Shown piece after piece: positions 1 to 8,549 of a DNA stretch of 64,000 nt. Origin of the DNA: Planctomycetales bacterium (lineage in GTDB: Bacteria; Planctomycetota; Planctomycetia; Isosphaerales; Isosphaeraceae); NCBI GenBank assembly GCA_027451885.1, contig DAIDHX010000301.1, positions 27,047 to 91,046 of the forward strand, read 5' to 3'. The notes under the pieces were generated by a model that did no database searches, was not told the origin of the DNA, and saw only the letters and a list, made by a program, of their open reading frames with translations. Made by a program: the position numbers and the translations under genes. The first letter of the stretch is position 1. Every line of letters starts with the position of its first letter.

Positions 1-2
1 CG

Positions 3-863
3 GGCACGATCCTTGGCGGCTTGCTTCCCGTGGTGTCGGACGAGACGGGACTGTCTCCCAGCGTGAAGGCGATTGCGCCCGCAACGCACGACACGGCAAG
101 TGCCGTGGCGGCTGTGCCAGCGCTCATGGGTGCATCGAGTGGAATGCCGGATTGGTGCTACCTGAGCTCCGGCACCTGGTCCCTCCTGGGCGTGGAAGTT
201 CCTCGGCCGATTATCACGCCGGAGACGATGCGGTCGAACTTCACGAACGAGGGAGGCGTTGCCGGCACGACTCGTTTGCTCAAAAATATCATGGGGCTGT
301 GGATCGTCCAGGAGTGCCGCCGCACCTGGGCGCGCGCGGGGCGCGAGTTCTCCTACGAAGAGCTCACAGCGCGAGCCGAGGTCGCCCGGCCGTTCGCAGC
401 GTTGATCCAGCCCGATGATCCTTCGTTCCTTGCGCCTGGCGACATGCCCAGCCGGCTCGCGGCATTCTTTGCCCGCACCGGCCAGAAACATCCTGAGGAC
501 GAGGGCACGCTGGTCAGGTCATGCCTGGAAAGCCTCGCCCTGCGATACCGCTGGGGCGTCGAACGACTCGAGTCCATCCTGGGTGCGCCGATCAAGACAA
601 TCCACGTTGTCGGCGGCGGCGTACGAAACACCCTGCTCTGCCAGTTCACCGCCGATGCGTGCGGCCGACCCGTCCACGCCGGTCCCGTCGAGGCCACCGC
701 CATCGGCAATATTCTCATGCAGGCCATGGGGCTCGGACGCCTTGGTTCCATCGCCGAGCTACGCTCAGTCGTCGCCCACTCTTTCCCAGTCACCATCTAC
801 GAGCCAAGAGACTCGCAGGCGTGGGCGGACGCCGCGGGCCGCTTCGCTCAGCTCCCCGCATAG
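3..863 (+). CDS. rhaB: Rhamnulokinase (FGGY family), 3' part
   Basis: The 5' end lies outside the window: the reading frame is open from base 3, so the TTG at 21 is internal. The product is the C-terminal ATPase half of a rhamnulokinase, which phosphorylates L-rhamnulose in the cytoplasm during rhamnose catabolism. Recognised from the FGGY pattern: ATHDTASAV near the start, LSSGTWSLLG, TNEGG, and VVGGGVRNTLLCQFTADA with ATAIGNILMQA near the end. The SSGTWSLLG and GLWIVQECRR stretches are typical of rhamnulokinase rather than glycerol or xylulose kinases. It ends 11 bp from the stop of the convergent ABC permease gene. No other rhamnose gene is visible in the window. Confidence 0.88.
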   Translation, partial: GTILGGLLPVVSDETGLSPSVKAIAPATHDTASAVAAVPALMGASSGMPDWCYLSSGTWSLLGVEVPRPIITPETMRSNFTNEGGVAGTTRLLKNIMGLWIVQECRRTWARAGREFSYEELTARAEVARPFAALIQPDDPSFLAPGDMPSRLAAFFARTGQKHPEDEGTLVRSCLESLALRYRWGVERLESILGAPIKTIHVVGGGVRNTLLCQFTADACGRPVHAGPVEATAIGNILMQAMGLGRLGSIAELRSVVAHSFPVTIYEPRDSQAWADAAGRFAQLPA

Positions 864-874
864 CGGATTCGCCT

Positions 875-3646
875 TTATGGCTTCGCATCCCCCGGCTTCG
901 AGGGAGGTTTTAACGCCTCCGGCTTCGAGGCTGGCTTTGCGGACGGGTGTGACGCGGGTTGAACCGGTTTCGACCGTAACGGCGGGATTCTGACAGCCAG
1001 AACTCCCCCGCCTGGAGAGGATGGCTCCACGCGCCATTCGAGGGGTTCAACGCTAACCGATTGGGACGGCCAACGTGGGCTTGTAAGCATTGCTCCAGCG
1101 TCGCCCGGTAAGCGACTAAAGCGAAATGTCCCGCCAGTGCCTGGATCCATGGGCAGAGTTTTCACCACCTCCGGCACAAGCTGATCCAGGCCGACTGGAA
1201 ATGCACCATCGTGGCGAAATTGCCAATGGCGAATCGCGATGATTTGATCCAGCAGCGCTTGCTGCGCCTGGATACGGTCGTAATCATTCAGAAGCTTTGA
1301 TGTATTGAAGTAAACCTGACTGGTAAGTGGCGTCAGCTCAGGTGCCAGGTCGATATTCCATGAAGAATTATCTACGTGCCCCAGCCGTATCGATGCTGGA
1401 AGCTCTGCTCGGCGCAGCTCGCGCCGCGCCCAAACTCGATTCAAGCGGCGAGCCCGCTCAACCTCCCAGGGGGTGGTACTAAGCTCGACTCGAAACGCAT
1501 CTCGCAGGCGAGTCCCCCTTGGATCGTAACCCACGTTCGACAGGCAGTAGTCAACCAGCTCATCATTCGACAGGGCCAGGGTTTGCTCGAGCATCCTCGA
1601 CTCACCGTGAATCACATCCCGGATCAGGGGCAATGAGGGCGGGGTAACAAGAATACTCTCAGCGGCCCGGAGCTGCTCCTCTGTTTGCGCAGGGTCCTTG
1701 GTCCAGGCAATGGCCGAATAAAGCGCGCTTTCGATCAGGAGCCCAGACTCCTGTGCCGATTGCATCACGCTGAGACTGCCAAGATGACGTGCGATTTTCT
1801 GGCGGAGAACAATCGTCTCCAACGCACGATCCAACTTCCCTTCCTGCATGTGCTGTCGAAAGCGTTCCTCGAACGCAAGAGAAATGATCTGTGCAACGCG
1901 AGGAATGCTCCTCTCGTTTGCCCGCGTCAGCTTGCCACGATTAACAAAAACGCAGAAAGGCCGCTCGACTGCGCGGTTGGCAAGCTCTTCGACCTCCCGC
2001 TGAGCCTGCGATAACAGCACCCCCTGGTTGTCAGCAAATCTCCCGAAATGCGCGATCCGCCGGTAGATTTCCGCCGCGTTTTGTTCCTCGGTCACCGTCT
2101 CAGACGTGCTGCTCCACGCTGCTGGTTCAGAAAGTGCGCCCAGGTCTCGAATACCCCAGGCTCGCGATCCGCAGTACGTCAGCGAGATCAGGAAAAGTGA
2201 GCCAATCATGAGCAAGCCCAGGCGGACCCAGCGCCCTGCACCAGGCCGTTCGTAGAGCCAGTCTCCTGCCCAGGCCCAGGTCGTCAGCAGCAGGAGCGGG
2301 GGAATCGCAAAGAGGCTGAATGGAGACGAGAGATTCGTCGCCGATGCAAGACCCGCGACCACACCGAGGACGAGGGTGAACACCATGGCCACAACCGCAG
2401 CCGTGATCATTCGTCGAATCGCCATGCCGCAGAGGATGGCCAGCGTGAACAGGATCAATCCAACAGCGATCAGGGTCATGACCTCGGCTGGAGTCGACCC
2501 CATAACGTGATATGTCAAGCTTGCCGGGAGCACCTCAAAAAACGCAATCACCGCCAGAACCACAAGCCAGACGCCGATCTTGGCAGCCCACACTGCCCCT
2601 GGACGAGCCGCATGCTGGGAAAGGAATCGCTGCGACCGCGCCTGGCTTTCAATACCGAAGACACTGGTGCCAGCAGCGAGCAGGCTTATCCCCGACACGA
2701 TGAACAGCCATGGAGCATCTACAGCCCCTCCGGCCATGGCCGCAAAAAGTGAGGTGGCAATCGCCAGGATCAGAATCACGGCACCCAGACCACGCATTTC
2801 ACGCAGGGCTTGCCACGCAAGGGCGCGCAATTCCGCGATGATGGAACGGGGAAAGACTCGGATCGCCAGTGGCTGCGCTGGTCCAGCAGCCAGGATCGGG
2901 CCCGGGATGATCGCAGCGGCCAGGGCGGAGCGTGGCGCCAACCGAGGTACAGACACAGGCCCATCGCCCCGGGGGACGTAAACGATCGGTGATTGAAGAT
3001 AGAACCGAGACGTTGCCGGCCGGAGGCTATTGCCATGAGTAAAAATCAGCCATGAGCCCAGAACCAGGACGACGACCTCCATCGCAGTCCAGATGATGCC
3101 GATTCCCCAGGGCACGTCATAAACCAGGACGGTGACCGAATTCACGGGCAGCGCGACCAGCGTTGTCACGATTCCCAGCACCGCGGCCGTAATCGCACTC
3201 GGCGTGCAGGACGAGAAAAAGAGGCCCGCGGCAAAGGCGATGGTCGGCGCAATCAGTGCAAGAATCACTGCGCTTTGAAGCATACCCACAGGCATCCCCG
3301 AGGGGTCGGTTCCCAACCAGGCCAGCGCCAGCAGCAAAATAAGGAGCGCAGCACTGCTTGCAATCCCAAAGCCGACCTTCGCCGACCAAACCACTCTGCG
3401 CGACGCAGGCAAGGCATCGAGCAGCTTCATGCCGCCAATTTCCTGTTCGCCCGCGATGGCGCCTGCGCCCACCGCGACCGCGTAAAGGGAAACCCACATC
3501 GCAGCCAGGAACACGAAGATGCCCTTGCCGGCATTTTCGCTGCCCAGGCCAAGCGTGAACGCCTGGATCAAGAGGGCGGCACACAGGATGAACAGCCAGA
3601 TTGGCCAGAACTGCCGCCATTCTTTCCACCAAAGTCTCGTGTACAT
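875..3646 (-). CDS. ABC-2 type transporter permease with large C-terminal soluble region
   Basis: A 923-residue membrane protein, probably the permease partner of the ATPase gene 63 bp upstream. The first ~520 residues hold about a dozen hydrophobic segments in two sets. Each set opens with the kind of motif seen in ABC-2 permeases: WWKEWRQFWPIW near the N-terminus, and ALREMRGLGAVI near residue 285. The rest (~530-880) is predicted soluble and resembles the extra-cytoplasmic domain of large planctomycete permeases. The C-terminus is a Lys/Pro-rich tail with repeated KP/SKP units. The substrate cannot be read from the sequence. The gene is the last of a GntR - ATPase - permease unit. Confidence 0.8.
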   Translation of the reverse strand: MYTRLWWKEWRQFWPIWLFILCAALLIQAFTLGLGSENAGKGIFVFLAAMWVSLYAVAVGAGAIAGEQEIGGMKLLDALPASRRVVWSAKVGFGIASSAALLILLLALAWLGTDPSGMPVGMLQSAVILALIAPTIAFAAGLFFSSCTPSAITAAVLGIVTTLVALPVNSVTVLVYDVPWGIGIIWTAMEVVVLVLGSWLIFTHGNSLRPATSRFYLQSPIVYVPRGDGPVSVPRLAPRSALAAAIIPGPILAAGPAQPLAIRVFPRSIIAELRALAWQALREMRGLGAVILILAIATSLFAAMAGGAVDAPWLFIVSGISLLAAGTSVFGIESQARSQRFLSQHAARPGAVWAAKIGVWLVVLAVIAFFEVLPASLTYHVMGSTPAEVMTLIAVGLILFTLAILCGMAIRRMITAAVVAMVFTLVLGVVAGLASATNLSSPFSLFAIPPLLLLTTWAWAGDWLYERPGAGRWVRLGLLMIGSLFLISLTYCGSRAWGIRDLGALSEPAAWSSTSETVTEEQNAAEIYRRIAHFGRFADNQGVLLSQAQREVEELANRAVERPFCVFVNRGKLTRANERSIPRVAQIISLAFEERFRQHMQEGKLDRALETIVLRQKIARHLGSLSVMQSAQESGLLIESALYSAIAWTKDPAQTEEQLRAAESILVTPPSLPLIRDVIHGESRMLEQTLALSNDELVDYCLSNVGYDPRGTRLRDAFRVELSTTPWEVERARRLNRVWARRELRRAELPASIRLGHVDNSSWNIDLAPELTPLTSQVYFNTSKLLNDYDRIQAQQALLDQIIAIRHWQFRHDGAFPVGLDQLVPEVVKTLPMDPGTGGTFRFSRLPGDAGAMLTSPRWPSQSVSVEPLEWRVEPSSPGGGVLAVRIPPLRSKPVQPASHPSAKPASKPEALKPPSKPGDAKP

Positions 3647-3709
3647 GGAGCCGATCTCCCCTTGCTTGCCCCTGGAATCGACGCGAGCCTCTCCGCAACC
3701 CCAACCGCT

Positions 3710-4681
3710 CTAGGCCACGTTCATGGCGAGCGAGGGCTCGACCTCGGGCCGCCGGCCCTGCATGTATCCGATGTAGATCTCCTCGAGTGAAGGCGTTTCG
3801 ATCTCAAGACTCTCCAGCCCAGGCAACGCCCTCAGCGATTCGCACGCCGCACGATCCGGCGCACGCACCAGCCAGCGCACCTGACGGGCTGCATCTGCTG
3901 CATCGATAAGCTCAATACCACGCCCATCAGGCGGCACGAGTGCGTGATCGCGGCTTGTAAACATGGCCGACAGCAAGAAGGTATGCGCCTTCAGCTCATC
4001 GAGCGGCTCGGCCAGAAGCAAGCGCCCTTCATGCATCAGCGCGATGTGGCTTGCCACGCGCTCAACCTCGCTGATCTGATGGCTCGACAGCAGCACCGTT
4101 CGGCCCACACCCGCCAGATCGACCATGCTTTCGAGAAACTCGCGGCGCACAAGAACATCAAGGCCAGAAGTCGGCTCGTCGAGAATCAAAAGCGGCGGAT
4201 CGCTCGCCAGGGCGAGCGACAGCGAAACCTTTGACCGCATTCCCTTCGACAGGGTCCTGATCTTCTGTCGAGGCGGTAAATGGAATCCGCGCACAAGCTC
4301 AGCGTAGCGCGTTTGATAGGTCGCGGTGTTGCCGTCCCGATCAAGGTGAAAGGCAGACGCAAACCAGCCAATCTCTGTCACAGTCATCCAGTCATAAAGG
4401 ACAGGCGCCTCTGGGACGTAGCCAACCCTCTTGCGCACGTCCAATCCCTGCCGAACAGGATCGAGCCCCAGGACATTTAACGTGCCCCCGTCCGGCTGGA
4501 TCAAACCCAGCAACATCGTGATGGTTGTGGTCTTGCCTGCGCCATTTTCGCCTAGAAGACCAAAGATCGCTCCCTCAGGAACCCTGAGCGAGAGCCGATC
4601 CACCGCGGTCTTGCGGCGGAACTGTTTCACGACGTTCTCAGCGTGGATCGCCAGGCTCATTTGCTCGCGCGTGTCCGCCAT
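3710..4681 (-). CDS. ABC transporter ATP-binding protein
   Basis: A 323-residue ATPase that would energise the ABC-2 permease encoded just downstream. Walker A is GENGAGKT at residues 44-51. The signature LSKGMRSKVSLSLAL and Walker B LLILDEPTSGLD follow, and the H-loop is SSHQISEVERV. The C-terminal ~90 residues form the extension common in YtrB/CcmA-type drug or lipid exporters. The open frame continues upstream of this ATG, but MADTREQ is chosen because it starts 14 bp after the stop of the GntR gene and fits the family's length. It is co-transcribed with that regulator, so expression probably responds to whatever ligand the regulator binds. Confidence 0.9.
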   Translation of the reverse strand: MADTREQMSLAIHAENVVKQFRRKTAVDRLSLRVPEGAIFGLLGENGAGKTTTITMLLGLIQPDGGTLNVLGLDPVRQGLDVRKRVGYVPEAPVLYDWMTVTEIGWFASAFHLDRDGNTATYQTRYAELVRGFHLPPRQKIRTLSKGMRSKVSLSLALASDPPLLILDEPTSGLDVLVRREFLESMVDLAGVGRTVLLSSHQISEVERVASHIALMHEGRLLLAEPLDELKAHTFLLSAMFTSRDHALVPPDGRGIELIDAADAARQVRWLVRAPDRAACESLRALPGLESLEIETPSLEEIYIGYMQGRRPEVEPSLAMNVA

Positions 4682-4695
4682 CACTCGCTCTCCTC

Positions 4696-5097
4696 TCATG
4701 CCTTGCCGTTCGTGGATTGGTTCGCCTTGGCCCATTCGTCGCGCAGGATCGCCTCGATCTCCGAGGGTTCCATGCGGCTTTCCCGCGCCTCTTCGATCGC
4801 ACGCCGGATGCGTGCTCGAATCATCTCGCGCCGGGACTGGCGGCATCGCTCAACAGCACCCTCCGCCACCTGGATCCCCATCCCACGCACCGGCTCGAAA
4901 AGCCCTTCCGATTGCAAGTCTCGATAGGCCCGTGCAACCGTGTTCGGATTTACAAGTAATTGCTTGGCAAGCTCACGCACCGAGGGAGCCAGATCCCCAG
5001 GGCGAAGTGCACCGCCCGCAACCGCGAATTTCAATTGATCAGCGATCCGCGCGTAAATCGGTCGCTCCTCTCCGGAATTCAAGTCGAGTAAGATCAT
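4696..5097 (-). CDS. GntR-family transcriptional regulator (YtrA type)
   Basis: A 133-residue regulator with an N-terminal winged helix-turn-helix: PIYARIADQLKFAVAGG, then APSVRELAKQL and NPNTVARAYRDLQSEGLF. A short C-terminal helical region of ~50 residues replaces a large effector domain. That short form is the YtrA subfamily, which normally sits next to and controls an ABC transporter, as here. The start is MILLDLNSGEERP. The longer in-frame start at 5124 would lie inside the operator-like palindrome. A good promoter (TTGAAA / TATACT) and a CTAG-N4-CTAG palindrome lie just upstream, which suggests autoregulation of the three-gene unit. Confidence 0.88.
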   Translation of the reverse strand: MILLDLNSGEERPIYARIADQLKFAVAGGALRPGDLAPSVRELAKQLLVNPNTVARAYRDLQSEGLFEPVRGMGIQVAEGAVERCRQSRREMIRARIRRAIEEARESRMEPSEIEAILRDEWAKANQSTNGKA

Positions 5098-5108
5098 ACC
5101 AAGGCCCC

Positions 5109-5120
5109 CTAGTGTGCTAG
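5109..5120. promoter_or_regulatory. Candidate operator of the GntR regulator
   Basis: A CTAG-TGTG-CTAG inverted repeat lies between the putative -10 box and the GntR start codon. A wider TAGT...ACTA symmetry (5110-5127) surrounds it. Position and symmetry fit an autoregulatory YtrA-type site; binding is inferred. Confidence 0.4.
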
Positions 5121-5131
5121 GCAACTAATAC

Positions 5132-5159
5132 AGTATACGCGGCGAGTCCGACGTTTCAA
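5132..5159 (-). promoter_or_regulatory. Sigma-70-like promoter for GntR-ABC unit
   Basis: On the minus strand TTGAAA (5154-5159) and TATACT (5132-5137) are separated by 16 bp, about 35 bp before the ATG at 5097. Both boxes are close to consensus in a GC-rich setting. Confidence 0.5.
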
Positions 5160-5211
5160 GACTGCTTGTCTGTTTTTGTACGAGCGATATTCGACGGCAC
5201 GTCCTTGTGCG

Positions 5212-5787
5212 TCAGGCTCGGGGGATGGGCGTACCGCATTCGCGGCAGGCTGTGGCGCTCAAGTGGACCGGCTTATTGCAACGGGGGCAAACACGGAGGC
5301 CAGCCTCGAACTTGGCGATCGACGAGGGCCCGGGAGGAGTTGCCAGGAACCGCAGGTCATCGCCGTTGACGACGGGGACGGTGTCCGAGGTGGTGCTGGG
5401 CTGGCGAGGCGGTGGTTGATCGCTGAACTTGGCGCTCCAGCGTTCAAGGGTGACCAGGTCGATGGGGTCAAGCTCAGCGGTTCGTGATTCCGGATCGCCA
5501 GGGTCAGGCCCTGTCGCGCCCGATTTGACCCATTCCGGGATAGGGACGACGCGGCCGCAATCGGGGCATTTGCCGGCCTCGGCGTTATCCTTGGCCGCAA
5601 CCTTCAGCCGCCGTCCGCAGGGGCAGTAAAAGCGAAGAAAACCGTCGCCTGGCAAATAATCGCCAGGATCGCGCCGAGATTTGCGCTTCAGGCGAATTCT
5701 CGCGCCGCATTTCGGGCAATCGAGCCTGTCGGGCGCGGCCCCTTCAACCTTGAGCCGTTCGCCGCAGCGACATGTTACTCGTGCCAT
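5212..5787 (-). CDS. Zinc-ribbon protein of unknown function
   Basis: A 191-residue soluble protein with three cysteine-pair modules. The first is CRCGERL...CPKCGARI at the N-terminus. The second is CPCGRRL...CPDCGRVVPIP in the middle. The third is CPRCNKPV...CRECGTPIPRA at the C-terminus. Each looks like a rubredoxin-type or treble-clef zinc site. A linker rich in Asp, Glu and Pro separates modules two and three. The longer open frame to 5895 overlaps LarE; MARVTCRCGE is chosen because the first zinc module begins there. It is the last gene of the sulfur cluster, 61 bp after larE. Metal binding is inferred from the cysteines; the role is unknown. Confidence 0.7.
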   Translation of the reverse strand: MARVTCRCGERLKVEGAAPDRLDCPKCGARIRLKRKSRRDPGDYLPGDGFLRFYCPCGRRLKVAAKDNAEAGKCPDCGRVVPIPEWVKSGATGPDPGDPESRTAELDPIDLVTLERWSAKFSDQPPPRQPSTTSDTVPVVNGDDLRFLATPPGPSSIAKFEAGLRVCPRCNKPVHLSATACRECGTPIPRA

Positions 5788-5848
5788 GGCTGAAGCGCCT
5801 GATGATGGGAAGAACGATGACGATAACCACGTGAATTCGCGCTCGCCG

Positions 5849-6736
5849 CTATTTTCCTGCCCGCGAACGCACGCCGCCCAGCACGAGATTCTCAATCGGA
5901 ACCAGGCTGTTCAGGCTGCCCGAGCGGAATCCTTCAAGATCGAGCGTAACGAATTTGAATCCAAAGCCGTGAAACGCCGTCGTCAACTGGCCGCGCATGT
6001 CCAGCTCGACAAGCCGGGTGATGTCGTCCAGTGGTGCCTCGATGCGAGCCAGGTCCCCTTTGTGATAGCGCACGCGCACAATGCGCAACCCGCGCTCTCG
6101 CAGCCAGTGCTCTGCCTGATCGATCATTCGTGTACGCTCGGGTGTCACTTCCTCACCGTAGGCGATCCGGCTGGAAAGACACGGCGTCGCGGGTTTATCC
6201 CAGGCCGGCAAGCCCCAGGCTTTGGCCAGCGCGCGCACGTCGCTCTTGCCAAGGCCGCATTCCTGGAGCGGGTGACGGATCTGGTGTTCCGCCGCGGCCT
6301 GCAACCCCGGCCGATGCTCCCCCATGTCGTCTGTGTTCGCACCCGAGACGATCACATCGACACCCAGCTCACCCCTGAGCCCCGTCAACCGGCCGTAAAG
6401 CTCGCTTTTGCAGAAGTAGCAACGGTCTGGCTGGTTGCGAAGGTAGTTGGGATCAGCGAACTCCTCGGTTCGAATGACGCGATGGCGAATCCCGATTTGC
6501 TTCGCCAGAGTAGTGGCTTCTTCCAGCTCGCCTGAAGCGAGGCTATCGGAAACCGCCGTGATGGCGATTGCGTTGTCACCAAGAGCCTCGAAAGCCGCCT
6601 GCGCGACCACAGCGCTATCAACACCCCCCGAATAGGCCACAGCGACCTTGCCGAAGCTGGCAAGCTTTTCTACCAGTCCGGCGCGCTGTGCATTTCTCGA
6701 GGGATCGGTCTCGGTCCATCGGTCGCTCGTCATCAT
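5849..6736 (-). CDS. larE: LarE-like ATP-dependent sulfur transferase
   Basis: A 295-residue cytoplasmic protein of the LarE/PP-loop family. The family adenylates and sulfurates a pyridinium dicarboxylate precursor of the nickel-pincer cofactor used by lactate racemase-type enzymes. Seen: the PP-loop SGGVDS at residues 36-41, RCYFCKSELY with C106 and C109, and PATPCLSSRIAYG with C186, the position of the sulfur-donating cysteine in the family. Having CxxC plus the PC cysteine fits the three-cysteine, Fe-S type rather than the single-cysteine sacrificial type (inference). Start ATG 6736 has GAGGG 6 nt upstream; the longer frame to 6787 lacks such a site. It lies 81 bp after a cysteine desulfurase gene. 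No larB, larC or larA is in the window. Confidence 0.85.
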   Translation of the reverse strand: MMTSDRWTETDPSRNAQRAGLVEKLASFGKVAVAYSGGVDSAVVAQAAFEALGDNAIAITAVSDSLASGELEEATTLAKQIGIRHRVIRTEEFADPNYLRNQPDRCYFCKSELYGRLTGLRGELGVDVIVSGANTDDMGEHRPGLQAAAEHQIRHPLQECGLGKSDVRALAKAWGLPAWDKPATPCLSSRIAYGEEVTPERTRMIDQAEHWLRERGLRIVRVRYHKGDLARIEAPLDDITRLVELDMRGQLTTAFHGFGFKFVTLDLEGFRSGSLNSLVPIENLVLGGVRSRAGK

Positions 6737-6817
6737 TGGTCCCTCGAGCTCTCGGTTTCGTGGCTTGGCCGAGTTACGATTCCTCATTCTACAGCCGCGC
6801 GAAAGTGATCCTCAAGC

Positions 6818-7999
6818 TCAGGAGCAAGCCGAGGTCTCTTGAAAGTCCCCGTTTGGCGCGGTCTGCTGGATGGTCTCAACCACCCGTTTGACCACGATGT
6901 CGATCTCGTCTGCCGTTGTCTCAGCACCCAGGCTAAAACGGACGGACGCGCGCAGCCAGGCTTCAGGGACACGCATGGCCTGCAAGGTTGGTGAAGGCCG
7001 TGTTGCGCCTGAGGCACACGCAGAGCCCAGCGAGACCGCCACACCGGCAAGGTCCAAACGCATCAGCAGAATGTCACCATCCTGACCGGGGAAACCCAGG
7101 TTCAGGGTCTGGGCAAGACGCAACGCGTCTCCGGGTCCATTTCGGATGACAAGATCAGGGCCCAGGTGCACGCGCAGCCCGGCTTCCAGCCGATGGGTGA
7201 GCGCCCGCCAGTTTGTATCACGCACGGCTCGTTCATTCGACCAGGCTTCGAGCGCAGCCGCCAGTCCAACCGCAAGTGCCACGGGAACCGTGCCAGGGCG
7301 ACGGCCTTGTTGCTGACCCCCGCCGAATAGCCGAGAACCCAATCGTGTACCCGACTTGACGAGCAACAGGCCAATCCCAACCGGCCCATGAAACTTGTGC
7401 GCACTTGCCGCAAGGGTTGTTACGCCAAGCGCATGAAAGTCCACCGGCATGCGTCCCACAGCCTGCACCGCGTCCGTGTGGACCGGAATGCCCCGCGCTG
7501 CACACTGCTCAACGAGGGCGCCTACTGGCTGAATCGCTCCGGTCTCGTTATTGGCCAGCATGAGCGTTGCAAACCGCGTTCGGTCTGTGAAAAACGCACT
7601 CACAGACAACAGATTAGCAATCCCCTCCCGCGTGACCGGCACCCGGTCCACGCGAAAGCCAGAGGATTCCAACCGGGCGACAGGCTCAACGATCGCAGGA
7701 TGCTCAATCGGGCTTGAGATCACATGGCCCGCATCGTGTTCAGCCCCTGCCAGGCCGAAGATCGCGAGGTTATTGGCCTCGGTCCCACCTGATGTGAAGA
7801 TCACCTCGCCAGGGTCGGCACCCAGAATCTCAGCTACCTTCTCTCGAGCCTCGTCGCAGGCGCGCCTCGCCCGACGACCAAAGGAATGCCGACTCTCCGC
7901 ATTCCCAGGCACCAGATAATAGGGCCGCATGGCCTCAAGCACTCGTTGATCAAGCGCGGTCGTGGCGTTGTGGTCGAGGTAAATCGATCGGCGTTCCAT
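6818..7999 (-). CDS. Cysteine desulfurase (NifS/IscS-like)
   Basis: A 393-residue PLP enzyme that takes sulfur from L-cysteine as an enzyme persulfide. It opens with IYLDHNATTALD, the usual IscS/NifS start. The PLP lysine is K202 in SAHKFHGPVG, with HTDAVQAVG just before it. The active-site loop is SLGSACASGA with C328, resembling the long-loop IscS/NifS class. The open frame runs to 8239, but the ATG at 7999 matches family N-termini and has AGGA upstream. It starts 14 bp after a small membrane-protein gene and is followed by larE, so it may supply sulfur to LarE or to Fe-S assembly. Confidence 0.92.
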   Translation of the reverse strand: MERRSIYLDHNATTALDQRVLEAMRPYYLVPGNAESRHSFGRRARRACDEAREKVAEILGADPGEVIFTSGGTEANNLAIFGLAGAEHDAGHVISSPIEHPAIVEPVARLESSGFRVDRVPVTREGIANLLSVSAFFTDRTRFATLMLANNETGAIQPVGALVEQCAARGIPVHTDAVQAVGRMPVDFHALGVTTLAASAHKFHGPVGIGLLLVKSGTRLGSRLFGGGQQQGRRPGTVPVALAVGLAAALEAWSNERAVRDTNWRALTHRLEAGLRVHLGPDLVIRNGPGDALRLAQTLNLGFPGQDGDILLMRLDLAGVAVSLGSACASGATRPSPTLQAMRVPEAWLRASVRFSLGAETTADEIDIVVKRVVETIQQTAPNGDFQETSACS

Positions 8000-8013
8000 G
8001 AAATCCTGCGCAA

Positions 8014-8379
8014 CTATTCGAGACTGCGAAGCATCACGAAAAGCCCTACCAAGAATAGGGGAATTCCAATGAAGAACAACGGTCCAGCGCCAAGCGCAAC
8101 TCCCACAACCATGAAGCTGAAGCCCACCGTCACGCCCGCAACGCGTCCCAGGAACGCAATCGCCAGGAAGATGAGACGAAATGGAAGTGCGATCAAGAAC
8201 CAGATCAATGCAAGCGGGGTCGTGATCAGAAGTGTCCACGCCACAGGGTGATGGACCAGAGCGCCAGGTAACTCACCAGCCGCGTCCACGCGCCGCCGAT
8301 TCCAGAGCGTGGAAGAATACGCGGCTTGGGCAATATAAGAGGTTGCCCGAGGACGAGTTTGGGACTGGGCTTGCTTCAT
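8014..8379 (-). CDS. Small membrane protein, unknown
   Basis: A 121-residue protein with a ~50-residue polar, basic N-terminus followed by about three closely spaced hydrophobic segments: TLLITTPLALIWFLIALPF, LIFLAIAFLGRVAGVTVGF, and PLFFIGIPLFLVGLFVML at the end. No known family was recognised. The start MKQAQSQ was chosen over the upstream start at 8427 because the upstream residues look non-native; this is not certain. It lies 14 bp upstream of the cysteine desulfurase and is probably first in that operon. Confidence 0.6.
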   Translation of the reverse strand: MKQAQSQTRPRATSYIAQAAYSSTLWNRRRVDAAGELPGALVHHPVAWTLLITTPLALIWFLIALPFRLIFLAIAFLGRVAGVTVGFSFMVVGVALGAGPLFFIGIPLFLVGLFVMLRSLE

Positions 8380-8549
8380 TTTGGGGTCGAGGTAGATTGC
8401 CACAGATACTCTGGCGTCGCCACACACGGCGCGAGCCGATAGAAGCAGTTCGTCCTGTGACCCAAAGTCTTACGCATTCAGGATTATTTCAGTATCGCCG
8501 GGTTTGACAAGACGATTGCTCACGCGGCGTAGGCCAAGGCAAGGAGGCC

